From Valencia hispanica (taxonomy: Eukaryota; Chordata; Actinopteri; Cyprinodontiformes; Valenciidae): 64,000 nucleotides of DNA. The stretch lies in contig OY747713.1 of NCBI GenBank assembly GCA_963556495.2, positions 50,076,724 to 50,140,723 on the forward strand, in the 5' to 3' direction. Both the position numbers and the translations under genes were made by a program. How positions within the stretch are numbered: position 1 is the first letter of the stretch; every line of letters starts with the position of its first letter. The notes under the pieces are model-generated. The model saw nothing but the letters and a program-made list of their open reading frames with translations. It did no database searches and was not told where the DNA came from. Below are positions 9,991-21,417 of the stretch, piece by piece.

Positions 9991-11474
9991 ATGCATCTTT
10001 GGGGCAATAAGAACCTGCTGTGCGCCACAGGTTTTTGCATGGTGTTATTGGTCAATATTATCTTTTACTGTTGTGGTGAATGGCCTTATAATAGTTCTAC
10101 AAATCAAACGCAGGTTGGAGTTCACTCAATTAGACAGAGAAGAAACTTAATGGCTAAACCATCTCCCTCTTCACGGTGCGGCACTTCCGAGGCACATCAT
10201 GGATTTTCTCAATTTTGTATACCAAAAGGACGATCTGCAGTGATTACTATTCCTTTAAATACATTGGTTTATAAGGGACAACAAGCAAGTAAATATAAAA
10301 CCCCTTGTGGTACATAACAAATGATCAAAAAGATACTAGTTGGTCCACTTTAATTGCTGATCCTTTAGGATATGACTGGAGAAGGTATACCACTACCGCT
10401 TTTGCAAAACACATGCGTCCCTTGGTTAAATTGGATAAGACTGCAGATAAATTACTTCTTACGGTTAATTTAACTAAGAGTGATCTCCTCCCCTTAAAAT
10501 ATCTCCAAAAGGGGGAAGGTTGTACTCTCTTTATAATTTGGGTTTATAAAGGGGGAAAAGATGTTCAATTTCCTATTACAATATGTCAAGACTCTCTTAA
10601 TGTTTCCACCTCAGTAAGTCAAAATCAGGCCTCAGCAGCAAGAGGTAGTATAATTAAAGAAGAACCATCTGTGGACGATTACTTTGAAATGATGACAGGA
10701 GTGGGAGGCTCCACTAATAATTGGTTGCTTATGGTAGAACATGCAGAACAAGAAGCGAGACAGGACTGTGTTTTGTGCATGGGAGCCCGACCTGTTCTCA
10801 AGGTGGTCCCTGCACCTTTTGAGCTCAACACAACTTGTCTGGTTTCCCTGCTATCTAGTGAAAATCCAGTAAAAGATTGTAGTAACTGGGAAAAATTATT
10901 CCCTATAGCTGATAACAGAGCTACCCCACCCTTCTTTGATAGTAATGTAGCTCCAAATAATTTTACTTGTTTCAAAAATGGTAAGCCGGGAACTAAACTA
11001 GTGGGTTCAGTCAACATCACATATTGTAATTCAATCCAAACTTTCCTTAAATATTTTCAGGCTCGTGCTGACATCTGGTGGTGGTGTGGAGGAAAAATTC
11101 TCCGCTCCATTTTACCTAGTAATTGGACAGGATTGTGTGCACCTGTTACATTAATTATGCCAGTAGCAATATTTACTTATGATCCCACAGGAGACCAGAC
11201 TCTTCTCACTTTGAATAATCATGTTAGAAAGAGGGACGATTTGTTAAATAATATGTTTGGTAAATGGAAGACTCTGGCAATGTCTATAATGGTTTCTTTA
11301 GCAGTATTTGTGTCAACTATGGTGTTATGTGGATGTTGTTGTATTCCTTGTATACGTTCATTGCTCACAAAGTGTATTGAAAAAGCTGTTGGTGATAATA
11401 TGCAAGGTCAATATCTGTTACTCCCTCACATGGAGCCTGAAGGAGAAGTACAGAGGAGTGATCAATCTATTTGA
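9991..11474 (+). pseudogene. env: ERV-D env: frameshifted, with transmembrane ectodomain deleted
   Basis: Two frames: 9991-10317 (signal peptide LLCATGFCMVLLVNIIFYC and SU N-terminus) and 10305-11474, offset by one phase; the break lies near the aaaacccc run at 10297-10304. The second frame has the SU CXXC motif (C-V-L-C, 10767-10778), several N-glycosylation sequons and a WWWCGGKILRSILPSNWTG block matching the SU end of ERV-A. A basic cleavage-like RKR (about 11226-11234) is then followed directly by NMFGKWK, a hydrophobic transmembrane segment and CGCCCIPCI. The fusion peptide, heptad repeat, immunosuppressive-type helix and CX6CC present in ERV-A TM are absent, an apparently in-frame loss of about 150-170 codons. 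It cannot mediate fusion as encoded. Confidence 0.85.
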
Positions 11475-11479
11475 AAATA

Positions 11480-11495
11480 GATTGAAAGAGGGATT
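11480..11495 (+). other. ERV-D polypurine tract
   Basis: GATTGAAAGAGGGATT immediately upstream of the 3' LTR start at 11496. It is purine-rich and correctly placed for plus-strand priming. Confidence 0.7.
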
Positions 11496-12054
11496 TGTTG
11501 TATTCTACTTTTTTGGGGCTATTTTTTATTATGCAGTACATATGTTTTAAATATATCTTTAGTAAGCGTTTAGAGGTAAACGGCCTGTTTATATTATTCA
11601 GGGTAGTAAAACATGACTGTTTACCAGTATTTTATGGGGGTAAGGTTTTAAGTAAATAAACTCTTGGGCAAAGATATGAACTAAAAGCAGGGAGGATCGG
11701 TTATAACTCTAGTTCATGGTACGGCTATAAAACCAGGTCAGGAGACCTGGAGAAAATGTATGACTTGTTAAGATGTAGGAGGAGGGGAGAGGAGTCATGT
11801 GATATTTTCTTTGTTCTTCTTTAATAAAAAGGGTACACCCTTGTAGAGAAGCGAGTCAGATCTTTTCTGGCTCCCATCTGCAGGTGCGTCCAGTGTGAAA
11901 CGGATATCTGTTGTTGTGTGTGTGTTATTTTACTCTCTGTCTCTCAGTTCTGGGTCTTATTTTGAAACAGTTCCCGTCGGGGTTTTGGAGTTCGGCACCC
12001 CCACCTTTCTGAGTAAGAAGCGAGTTGCCGACAATATAGGTTACGAAGCCGACA
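11496..12054 (+). repeat. ERV-D 3' LTR
   Basis: 559 bp, nearly identical to 5145-5703, with TATAAAA at 11726-11732 and AATAAA at 11823-11828. Ends GAAGCCGACA and is followed by the duplicated target AAGT (12055-12058). Frames 11308-11550 and 11895-12080 inside it are incidental. Confidence 0.92.
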
Positions 12055-12058
12055 AAGT
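12055..12058. other. Target-site duplication of ERV-D (right)
   Basis: AAGT, repeating 5141-5144. The sequence beyond (atatacatttttacccatataa) continues ERV-C copy 1 and aligns with 56435 onward in ERV-C copy 2. Confidence 0.9.
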
Positions 12059-12619
12059 ATATACATTTTTACCCATATAACTTCCTGTTCGTTCAATTAC
12101 TGCACGCTCAGAATTTGTCCAAATCCTGGAGAGGAGTGTAACATCTGGAAACAGATCATTAAGATTAGTGAAAGCTTCTACATATCTGGGTAAATGTCCT
12201 ACAGAATATGGCATCTGAGAACAAACAAAACAGTTAATAATGCTTCATTTATTTGCTAGACATCTTGCATATTGTCACCATACACTAGTTTCAAATGGGT
12301 CTCTGTGTGTCCTCTGAGTAAACCAAGAAAATAAATCAGCATGCTCTTATGCCATATGTCATTTTTCTGAGTCCTAACGTTCCTGTTGAAATAACACCAC
12401 CAAAAAGCTGTAAAAATAAAAGTACTAAAATAGCAGAAAAACCTTCATCGTTACTATCTCTCCCTTCAAGCAGTTTCTATAGAAAAGTGGATCTCCTGGT
12501 TCTCTTCACTGAGGTTGAGACAAGTAGAACCTAATGTACCTACTTCCCTTTGTAATCAGTTTTTAACACCACTTTTCTTAGACTGCTTTCCTTATATCTA
12601 GTAATGGTCACTGCTTTTT
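12059..12619 (-). pseudogene. env: ERV-C copy 1, decayed env 5' half
   Basis: Continuation of the interrupted ERV-C, aligning by eye along its length with 56433-56980 of copy 2. By order it lies between the integrase end and the env block at 4282-5140. No open frame of useful length is present on the minus strand. The plus-strand frame 12349-12534 is incidental. Confidence 0.6.
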
Positions 12620-13110
12620 ACAATGGGTTAAGTGTATCCAACTCAGTCTCCACAGCCGTTGGTGTGGTCAAAAATACCTGGAATGGCCCCTTCCACCTGG
12701 GTGATGACCAAGTTTCTGTTTACAGAAAGTCACCTACTTTCAGCTCACTTCTTCCTGTAGGAATATAAGATCATCTGGCATATGATTAGTTTGCATTTAT
12801 AACTCATGTAATTATCAGTATTTTGATCATGAAAACTCCCAGATCTTAATCAAATTGTTTTTTTAGAAGAGAGTATACCAATCTAAGGAATTCTATATCT
12901 ACGCCCATAGATTATTTCAAATATAATGAGGCCAATATTCAAATTTGGTATTATGCATTATGCATTTATAATATACCAAATCAAGACAATATCCAATTTT
13001 GTCCCGTTTCTTCCAATGCTTTTTTTGTTCAAATTGCAACATTTTATCATAAAGTCATAAATCAGTTTGTAATTGTTCCTCTTATTTTAATATATCAAAC
13101 TGTAGGAAGG
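12620..13110 (-). pseudogene. pol: ERV-C copy 1, integrase C-terminal remnant
   Basis: On the minus strand, frame-shifted pieces spell the integrase end: an FEIIYGRRYRIP-like block (about 12890-12920), KVGDW (about 12730-12755) and a GPFQVFLTTPTAV-like block (12655-12715). These parallel SPFEILFARPPAMG, RPGDWVLIKEF and WQGPFQVLLVTYTAV of ERV-A. Several stops and frameshifts interrupt it. The integrase core, RNase H and RT that should follow toward higher coordinates are missing, because the protease block begins at about 13133. Confidence 0.7.
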
Positions 13111-13132
13111 TATAGGGACTCATCAAATCCGT

Positions 13133-13390
13133 TCAATTACTCGGTGTTATATTCATATATAACTTTATCATAACCAAACAGTATCTCCAAGTAGAACAAT
13201 TCTTTGGTAGCTGTCCCGTTTCAACAATTTTATGAAAATCTAAAATTTGGATTATTAATTTATCCCCTACAGAGAACATGCCCAACTTCAAGTGAAATAG
13301 GAAATCTCTTCCTAACAAATTAAAAAACAGTCTCAAGATAATATGATTAACACAACAGATTTTTCCTGTAGCAAAATCTATTATTTTTAT
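13133..13390 (-). pseudogene. pol: ERV-C copy 1, protease remnant
   Basis: A 67-codon minus frame contains FNLLGRDFLFHLKLG, the retropepsin C-terminal LLGRD box. Sequence just upstream on the minus strand (to ~13390) reads like the flap region before it. The same block occurs in ERV-C copy 2 at 60541-60685. The catalytic aspartate region is not recognisable. Confidence 0.7.
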
Positions 13391-14213
13391 TTTTATTTTT
13401 ATTACAACTCAATCTCATTTTTTAAGTGGAAAACAAAATTCCTAATTTTTTTTTCTCCATCTGGCTTCACTAACTTCCTACCATTTTGTCAATGAGATAA
13501 TCAGCAACTGATATTTCCATAACAAAACATCACATCTCTATTCCTTGCTCTCTGCTTATCTGCTCCTTCATAAAGATTCTACAAATTAGCTTATTATTAT
13601 GATTATATGTGGAAAAGTCTGTTGCTAGATGTCAAAAACGTGGTAACCATTCTCAACTCAGATTGGGGCGAGGGCCGGCCACCTCTCCCAATCTCAGGTG
13701 TAGGTCCAGACATCTTTCTTTCTTAATCAGTCCCTTAATTTTGTCCCATTAGCAACAACTCCATTGAGTGTAAATATTGAAGTGCGCTTATACTCAGTGT
13801 GCTATGGTATCTAAAGTTGATTTTTGGAGTGCGTTACAACATTCTTTACTACGGTAATCCCGTAACGAACATTTCTTCTCTTTTTTGCAGTCTCTAACCC
13901 AGCGCATTACAAGATTTTTCCTTTCCTTTCCTTTCCTTTCCCGTCATTAAAATGTTAGAAGCAAGCATCTGAAGCTGCCGCTTGTTACAAAGAATAAATT
14001 CACGTAGCCACCCAGCTGCCACCCCACAGGACCTGTAGACATCTGCCTGAATTTCAAAATAAAATCACGCTGCTCATAATCCGTCATTGTTAAACCATTT
14101 CTTTTATACTATATGAGAGATCTCACAGACATCCCATGAATATCATAAAAAATATTAGCTAAGTTATTTATTAATATTATAGAGTAAAAGTTGCCGCTGC
14201 ACTTAAGAAATCC
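13391..14213 (-). other. ERV-C copy 1, gag-side sequence without open frames
   Basis: About 820 bp of AT-rich sequence upstream (on the minus strand) of the protease, so by order degraded gag/protease. It includes simple repeats (tttta)n at 13382-13402 and (ttcc)n at 13917-13939. The last ~25 bp (ttgccgctgcacttaagaaatcc) match 60683-60707 in copy 2, confirming ERV-C identity up to the ERV-A junction. Most of the rest has no counterpart in copy 2. Confidence 0.5.
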
Positions 14214-14654
14214 TATTATGGAAATATTATTTAACAAGGATGAGAAATAGATTCCTTCTTAGGTCAAGAGCTTTAATTCGGCTTGTTGATCAACAAGGAG
14301 TTCAGCACATACAGCATGGCAGTAACTGACCTGCACCCCCATCCTAACATCTTACTATATAGAAATGAACAAAACTAAGACTCCTCCTTCATAGACAGGG
14401 TGTCTGTCTTCAGTAAGATAGAATAACTTTTAACCTCGTTAGTAAGACGCCACTCAGACGCTCTGGGTCAGAGTGCAGATAACGGAGTGGTTCCGACGTC
14501 CTTCAGTCAGCATGCAGACATCTAACAATATTGGTGACCCAAGACACAGAAAGTATCCTTGAGCTCTCACATGTTGGTTCAACATAACAATACATATCTC
14601 AGTTAACAAAGAGACTTAACCTTTAACATAATTAATATACTTTCTGCCACATCA
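14214..14654 (-). repeat. ERV-A (-) 3' LTR
   Basis: 441 bp; on the minus strand it begins TGATGTGGCAG and ends TTCCATAATA, matching the 439-bp LTRs at 45147-45585 and 54643-55081 with more differences than those two show to each other. A polypurine tract AAAAGGAGGGAAA precedes it on the minus strand (14655-14667). Confidence 0.9.
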
Positions 14655-15601
14655 TTTCCCTCCTTTTATTACTTCTTTCAGTAATAACCTAATCTACACC
14701 TCTCCTAACGACAGCAGTGAAAGGCTAGTGCTAGGGGTGAGCAGGCAGGTCCAATACACAGTCAATTCAATCAGATGAAATCAGTCATTACATGTTTACA
14801 ATATAATCAGCTCTTGAACTATACAAAATAATACACATCTTTTCAGATGACATTATTGGAGACCATGTGCACCAGGATGAAAAACCCCACCAGGGTCTTC
14901 TTTGCCAGCCTCCAACCATTGTTTGTATTTACATGTTTCTCTCTGAGTGGGGAAACATCCTGGCAGCCCCTATGCCCCTTTAGGTGGCCAGTCCACATGA
15001 CTCATCATCTGTCAGGATGCTCTAAGAATAATCAAGAGAAAGGAAAATTATGTAGTATCAACCAGGTACACTATGGACACATCATAGCATACAGTACATA
15101 TTGAAACGTGTACTCTTCCCTCACTAAGGCAGCGTCCATAGTGTCCAACCCCGAAGTCATGATCACTCTCAATCTCAGCTTCCCCGTCCCTTAAGAGGGG
15201 TTAGAACATTGATTAGTAAAACACAAATTAGTAATCAACTTGACAAAAATAATAAAATCTGATTATAGTTATATGATTGAGTGAATTTCACTGATTGGTT
15301 TTCAAAGGAATCACAAAAGAATCACTTTTTTAATTAGCAAACTTCATGCAGAATGAATTAAGATGAAATAACATGAGATGTAGTAGTTAATAATAAAAAG
15401 TAGAAATAAAATGAAAGCATTAAATGAAAATAGGAAACAAACTCTTAGTTCCCTTCTACCTGAACCTGGGATGAGAGGTCATGGATTAGCCAGACTCACA
15501 TGGTGGAATTACAAGATTTCAGTAACAGTAACAGAAAGAACATCAGAAAACCAAATTCACAACATGATTCAATGGTAATCATCACCCGTCTGTAAAACAG
15601 A
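14655..15601 (-). other. ERV-A (-) 3' spacer between env and LTR
   Basis: About 950 bp between the env stop and the LTR. It is conserved with 53719-54642 of the plus copy but has no retroviral protein match in either strand. The 85-codon frame 14847-15104 occurs antisense in both copies simply because the copies are related. Confidence 0.6.
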
Positions 15602-17226
15602 TTACTCATAAAACTCCAGTTCGTCCTGCTCCATGTCAAATTCCTTTCCATCCCCTTCTCGCATTCTGGACTCCGCTTTAGGCCAACGGACACCTTGCAG
15701 ATCAGCCACGGACCCTGTGAGCATCTGATGTGTAACTGCCCTTTCAATCACTCTAGTTATCAGACCCCGGATGCAAGGAATGATGCAGCATCCGCATAAG
15801 ATCAAAACTGTTACTGCAGAAACAAGAGCTCCCACAACAGAGACAACTACATTCTTCCATCGTCCCATAAAATAATCTAACCAACCCTCTAGAGTGGTAT
15901 CTACCCCTGAATGGTCAGCCATTCCCTCCTTTAAGACCCTCAAGTTTTCTAAAGCCTTAGTCATCGAACCATCAGAGGCTGTGTTGTTAGGTATGTACAT
16001 GCAACATCTTTCTCGAAAGAGGGAACACACCCCTCCGCGCTCTGCGAGAATCATATCGAGTGCTATCCTATTCTGCCACGAGACGAGCGAAGTGGCGTGT
16101 AACTGTTCAGCTAAACCACTAAGAGCATCGTGTGAGTAATTGATAAATCTCTGCTGATTGTAAAACAGGTAGTTAATCCAGTCAACATTTTTATTAATAG
16201 TAGGCCACAAGAAAATTGATTCTAATCCTGCCAGAACCTGATTTCTTGCCTTAAATTCATCTGGAACGCCACGTGGCACACCTATAGCATCGATGTAAAT
16301 GTGGTTATCAAAGCTGCCGCTCTCCTGGTCACATGATGTCGGGGAGTCCCCTGTTTCTCAAAAGGATCAATTGCAATAGAAACATCCAGAACCATCATTA
16401 CATGAGCACACATCCCTGATCATCCTGTGGGGAGTTTAGATCTTAACTCTCCATCCCCACACACCCAAAAAACATCAGGAGCTGGCTGTTCCTGCTCCAT
16501 TATCCACTTACGCAGGTTTAGGTTAGTCAAACAGGTCCAAAAGTCTGAAGTACTATCATCCTGAAGCTTGTTAGATTTCCAACACTCAGAAAAAAAATCC
16601 CCCTTATCATTAAGGTGAAACACTTTAGAGCATTTCCCTTGAAACCGACCCATCTTAACCTGTGGTCCTGCCCTGGTAACATTAAAACACACATAAGCTG
16701 CCCCTGGTGCTGGGTTTAGAACCTGGATTATTTCTGGAGCTTCAATTGGTTTAGCCAGGCCGCACGGTTTTGCCCAGCCTCTATTTAGGCCTGCTGTCAC
16801 GGCAACAATACAGTGTGAGGAACACACGCTACAATTCCTACCCTCAAGTGAGAAATTAACTCTGGGAAGCTCCATGGACCCCTGCTGTGATACTTTGCTG
16901 CCTTGTGTCTCACAGAAACTCACACATTCATCTAGGTGCTCTTCAAATGGAATTTGTACATAAAACTGTGCAATAGCAGTTCCCATGCAAACAACACATG
17001 ACTTACTGGTCACTGTTCTGGCAGAGTAGTTTGCGATCTGGTACCACAGATTCTTTTGTACCCATCCTTGACGGAGGATGTTAGTTGTGATGGACCGTGG
17101 CTGAGCCGTGGCTGAGGTGTCCGCCTGTTTTCCCCACAGAGTCCAGAAAGCGCCCCCTACAACAACACAGAACACAAACAGCTTTAAAATCATCATTTTT
17201 GCAACTCTAGAGCCCCAGAGTAACAT
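15602..17226 (-). pseudogene. env: ERV-A (-) env, broken
   Basis: Minus-strand SU frame 16420-17226 (268 codons): hydrophobic signal peptide (LKLFVFCVVVGGAFW), CXXC (C-V-V-C) and many cysteines; it is closed at 16420 by a TGA where the plus copy has a tryptophan codon. The TM part is the frame 15602-16279 (225 codons) with the WQNRIALDMILAERGG helix, a CX6CC (C-S-L-F-R-E-R-C-C), one transmembrane segment (about 15750-15850) and a cytoplasmic tail ending EFYE. Between them, 16280-16420 is frameshifted. Homopolymer T8 at about 16590 keeps SU in frame here, unlike the plus copy. Gamma/epsilon-type envelope. Confidence 0.88.
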
Positions 17227-17312
17227 TGATTTTTCTCCTCTTCTATTTTCTTATCTCCTTCCTTCTTCAAAGTGATTGGATTGTTTTTAACCCACCGTCT
17301 TTTGTTCTCCAC

Positions 17313-20300
17313 TCAAGCAAAGGTGGGTTTGTCCAGAATTGTGGTAGTTAGTTTCTTACAGTGGCTGGCATGCACCCAAGTAGCCCTTTCTGCAACCTTC
17401 ACAGCCGTGTAGGTTACTAGCAAAACTTGGAATGGTCCTTGCCAGTGTTTAGACCTCCAGAGTTTACGCCTGAATTCTTTGATGAGAACCCAGTCTCCTG
17501 GTTGAATGGGATGTAGTGGTCCTGCTGCTGCCTTGGGAAGCGCGTCCTTCACCGTCTGGTGGACCTGTGAAAGTGTCTTAGAGAGGTTTTGACAGTAAGA
17601 AATCATTGCGTCGTCACACAGGCCTGTGGAGAAAAAAGGTTTAGTCGGAGCGTTCAGTCCCATTGCAGGCGGCGTAGCGAACAGGATCTCAAAAGGGCTC
17701 AGGTTATTTTTCGCACGTTTTCTCATTCTCATATACATCAAGAGAATCGGCAGCGCTTTGGGCCAGGCAAGACCTGTTTCTTCACAACATTTTGTCAATT
17801 TCAATTTGATGGACCCATTCTCCCTCTCGACTCCTCCCCCGGACTGTGGGTGGTAAGCACAGTGAGTGCTAATGTTGATCCCTAAAAATTCACCCACCTC
17901 TGAGATGGCTTTGTTCACAAAGTGTGGACCGTTATCACTGCTGATCCTCTCGGGGATCCCGAATCGGGGGACCACCTCGGTTAACAAAGCCTTGACCACA
18001 ACTCCACTGTTTGCGTGTTTTGCTGCAAAAGCCTCAGTCCATTTTTTGGCTGCTGGATGAGTGGTCACCGGCCGCCCTGGATTATTTGCAGCACACACCA
18101 TGCACGAGCGACAAAACTTTTCTGCAAAAGAGGTGAATCCCATTGTGAACCAGTGTGTAGCAACCAGGTCAAACATTCCACCTTTTGACACATGATCCAA
18201 CCCATGGCTCAGTTTAGCAAAAAATGGAAAGAAATGTTTTGGAAGACATGGCTTGTGATCGGTGGAATACCACACCCCCTTTAATTTAATACATCCTGCC
18301 TTCTTCCAGGCGGATGCCTCAGAGGTGGTCGTGAAGCTCTGAACAGCAGTCAGATCTCCCAGATCCGGGTCGGCCCCTCGCTACTCCATTGCTACACAGG
18401 CAGTGTTCAGGGGCTGCTGAACTGCAGCCTTTGCGGCTGCGTCCGCTCTCTTGTTTCCTAAAGCAATAGGGTCTCGGGAGGAGGAGTGAGCTTCACACTT
18501 TATTACTGCTATTCTAGATGGCAATAAAATTGCATCCAGGAGAGCACCAATCTGAGATTAATTCAAAATTGGCTTACCGTCTGATTTGAGAAATTTTCTG
18601 TGTTTCCACAAAGCTCCATAGTCGTGCACGACCCCAAAAGCATACCTACTGTCGCAGTAGATGTCAACAGCCTTGTTTTCAGCAAGCACACATGCCTCGG
18701 TCAACGCGGTCAACTCAGCAGTTTGAGCTGAGTAATGTGATGGCAGCGCACCTGCAGAAAGAACAGAGTGGTCAGAACACACAGCATACCCCACACGATT
18801 TTTCCCTGTAACATCTCTGGATGCTGATCCATCAACAAACAGAACCATGTCAGGATTTTGAAGGGGTGTGTCAGTCAGGTCAGGTCTTGGTGTACATGTC
18901 AGGTCTAATACTGCCTGGCAGTCATGAGGCTCACCGTCATCCTCTGTGGGAAGCAAGCTGGCAGCATTAAGAACACACCTTTTCACTGTTATGTTTGGCA
19001 ACTCCAGTAAAACTGTCGTATACCGTAACCATCTAGCAGCTGACAGGTGTGAAGTTTTTTGTTCCAACAGTATGACTGAAACTGAGTGTGGTACTAATAC
19101 TGTCAAAGGTGAGTACATGACAATGTCTCTCGACGCCAGGATTGCCTTTTCTGCAGCTGCAATAGCTCGAAGACAGCCTGGAAGACTGGCTGCGACAGGG
19201 TCAAGTTTTGCTGAGAAATACCCCACAGGCCATTTCTTGCCTCCGTGATCCTGAAGATGAACAGAAACCATGCAACCCTTTTTCTCATCCACCATTTGAA
19301 TAAATGGTTTTTTAACATCTGGCAAGGCTAGTGCAGGAGGGTTCTGTAATGCACACTTCATGTCCTCAAATGCCCGCAATGCATCAGGACTCCAACAAAT
19401 GGCGCCAGAGGCCGCCATACCTTTTCCATGAATCAATGCAGAAAATGGTGCCTCCACCAGAGAATAGTTTGGAATGAAGTTCCTGCAATAGAAACTCAAA
19501 CGCAAAAATGACAAAATTTATTTTTTTTGTGGTGGGTTTAGGAATCTGCTAGACCGCTTTAACCCTTTTGTGGATAAAGATTTTGACCCCTTTGAAATGA
19601 CATGACCTAGGAAGGTTACCTCCTCTTTCACAAATTGCAGCTTTGACAAGCTCGCTTTGTGTCCAAAAGCTTGGAAATGTTTCAACAGAACAACAGTGTC
19701 ATCCTCACACTGCTGTTTTGATTCAGAACACAACAACAAATCATCCACGTACTGTACTAACACCGTACCTGGAGAGAGTGACAGTGTCTCCAAACTCTGC
19801 CATGTTAAAGATGGTGGGTGATTCACAGAATCCCTGGCAAAATCGGGTGAAAGTATACAGTCGACCTTTAAACTCAAAGCAAACCAAAATTGACTGTTCG
19901 GATCAACAGGAACACTGAAAAAAGCACTACTGAGGTCCACAACGGAAAAATGAGATGCTGACACTGGGATCTGAGATAAGATGGTATAAGGGTTTGGCAA
20001 AATCGGTGCTCTTCCCCTGTTTCTCTGACCTTCCGGACCGGGAAAAGTGGACTGCGAACCGGAGATTCCACACATTTAACAACAACCCCTGATTTTAACA
20101 AGGATTCAAACACTGGTGTGATCCCACACACAGCTTCTGGTTTCAATGGATATTGACGCTGCACTGGACGGAAGGAAGATTTTGGAGTTAATTTCACAGG
20201 TGCACATCCCTTAATTAACCCCACATCATATGAATTTTTTGCCCAAAGATCTGATGGAACCTGTTGAAGGGGGATGGGCATTTCTGACTGGTTTGCTGCA

Positions 20301-21417
20301 GCTTCCTTATGGAGGAAAGACTGAATCAATCTCTCATCTGGGTCCTCAATTAAGTGGACCGTTCTGGTGGCGTGCACGGTGCACGTAAATGGGCGCTTAA
20401 AAATATGAGCTGATTTAGAATAAAGGATTGAGGCATCCTTCTGTGTTTGGATCCAATCTGTTACACACTGAGCTGTGTATTAATGATCCCAAATCTTTCC
20501 ACTCTCCACCAGCCGGCTTTGAGAGGGAAATGTGCGGAACATTCTCATAAGATCTGTAAAACGTTTTCTGCTCAGGTGTGAGGTACACAGCCAGCGCTGC
20601 TGAGTGTGTGTCCCAGACCATCGAAGTCACAGACAGTTTTTCTGCTGACTCACGGAACCATGCTTTCTCATAGTCATCATCTGAACCTGTAGAAATGTGT
20701 GATGTGCAATGCAAATTTTCCTCTTTCATAAAAACTGATAAAGGACTCACCAAATCCTTTGCAGATTTGAGGAGGGATTTTGAGAGGGTACCTGCTGGCA
20801 GTTTCCATTGATATGCATACTTCAGGTCGTGAGGGCTGTACTTAACTGCCGTCAGGACTGCGGTCTCTCGAACAGGTACAGTTTGGATGCCTTCTGATTA
20901 GGAGATGAGAGAAATATTAAGTTGGCACATCAAATCTCTTCCTAACAAGTTTACTGGACATTGTTGAGAAACTAGAAAACTGTGTTTGAACGCAAGCCCT
21001 TCTTCCAAGTGGCAGCGAAGAGGACTGGAAAACAGCTCTCTCACCACCTGGCCCGATGCAGACAGAGAAGAAACATGGTTACCGCTCATCTTCGGCATTG
21101 TTTTTAATGCAATATGTTTTATGATGCTGTGCGTGGCCCCGGAATCTACCATAAAGTCAACAGCTGTCTCTGAGACATTCAGAGTTAGCATCGGCAAAAC
21201 TTTGTAAGCATCAGATGTAAATTGGGCGTATGAACCCATTGGTGCGGATTGTTGTCTTTCTAAATGAGTTATAGCATCTGTGAGCAGTGTGTGGGTTAGT
21301 GTACAAAGCATTTTCTTCATTGCAGTTTGTGTGTGTAAGACTTGAGTTTTCACTTCCCTGTTTTTGTACGCCGGAGAATCCTCACTCTTTTACCCGACTG
21401 GAAGTCCGCCCCTCCAG
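17313..21417 (-). pseudogene. pol: ERV-A (-) pol, multiply broken
   Basis: Same domain order as the intact plus copy. Pieces: protease 20898-21353 (VDSGATHSIIKH active site, VNLLGRDLM), linker 20415-20753, RT 19518-20377 in several frames with YVDD near 19735-19750, RT end/RNase H 18558-19514 (LFVDGSAS, YCDSRYAFG), integrase 17313-18275. In the integrase about 34 codons are deleted in frame near 18045, removing the first catalytic Asp and its flanks, while SSDNGPHFVNK and GGGVERENG remain. At least two stops and several frameshifts interrupt RT. The gag-pol boundary keeps TGA followed by CTGGAGGGGCGG, but a second stop follows soon after. Confidence 0.9.

Larger units (their letters stand above)
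5145..12054 (+). mobile_element. ERV-D: young, internally deleted provirus
   Basis: A complete LTR-to-LTR provirus of 6,910 bp, inserted in ERV-C copy 1. Order: 5' LTR, tRNA-Ala type primer site, 1.8-kb leader, gag N-terminal part, a gag-CA to integrase C-terminus junction replacing the rest of gag-pol, a ~0.95-kb spacer, env, polypurine tract, 3' LTR. LTRs are equal in length (559 bp) with about 2 mismatches, so integration was recent, yet protease, RT, RNase H and the integrase core are absent. The copy cannot reverse-transcribe itself; it either spread with trans-supplied enzymes or lost these parts after insertion. Confidence 0.9.

Noticed and set aside
14847..15104. 85-codon frame also present antisense at 54193-54450
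   Set aside because: Shared only because both are ERV-A copies; antisense to the provirus, no signature.
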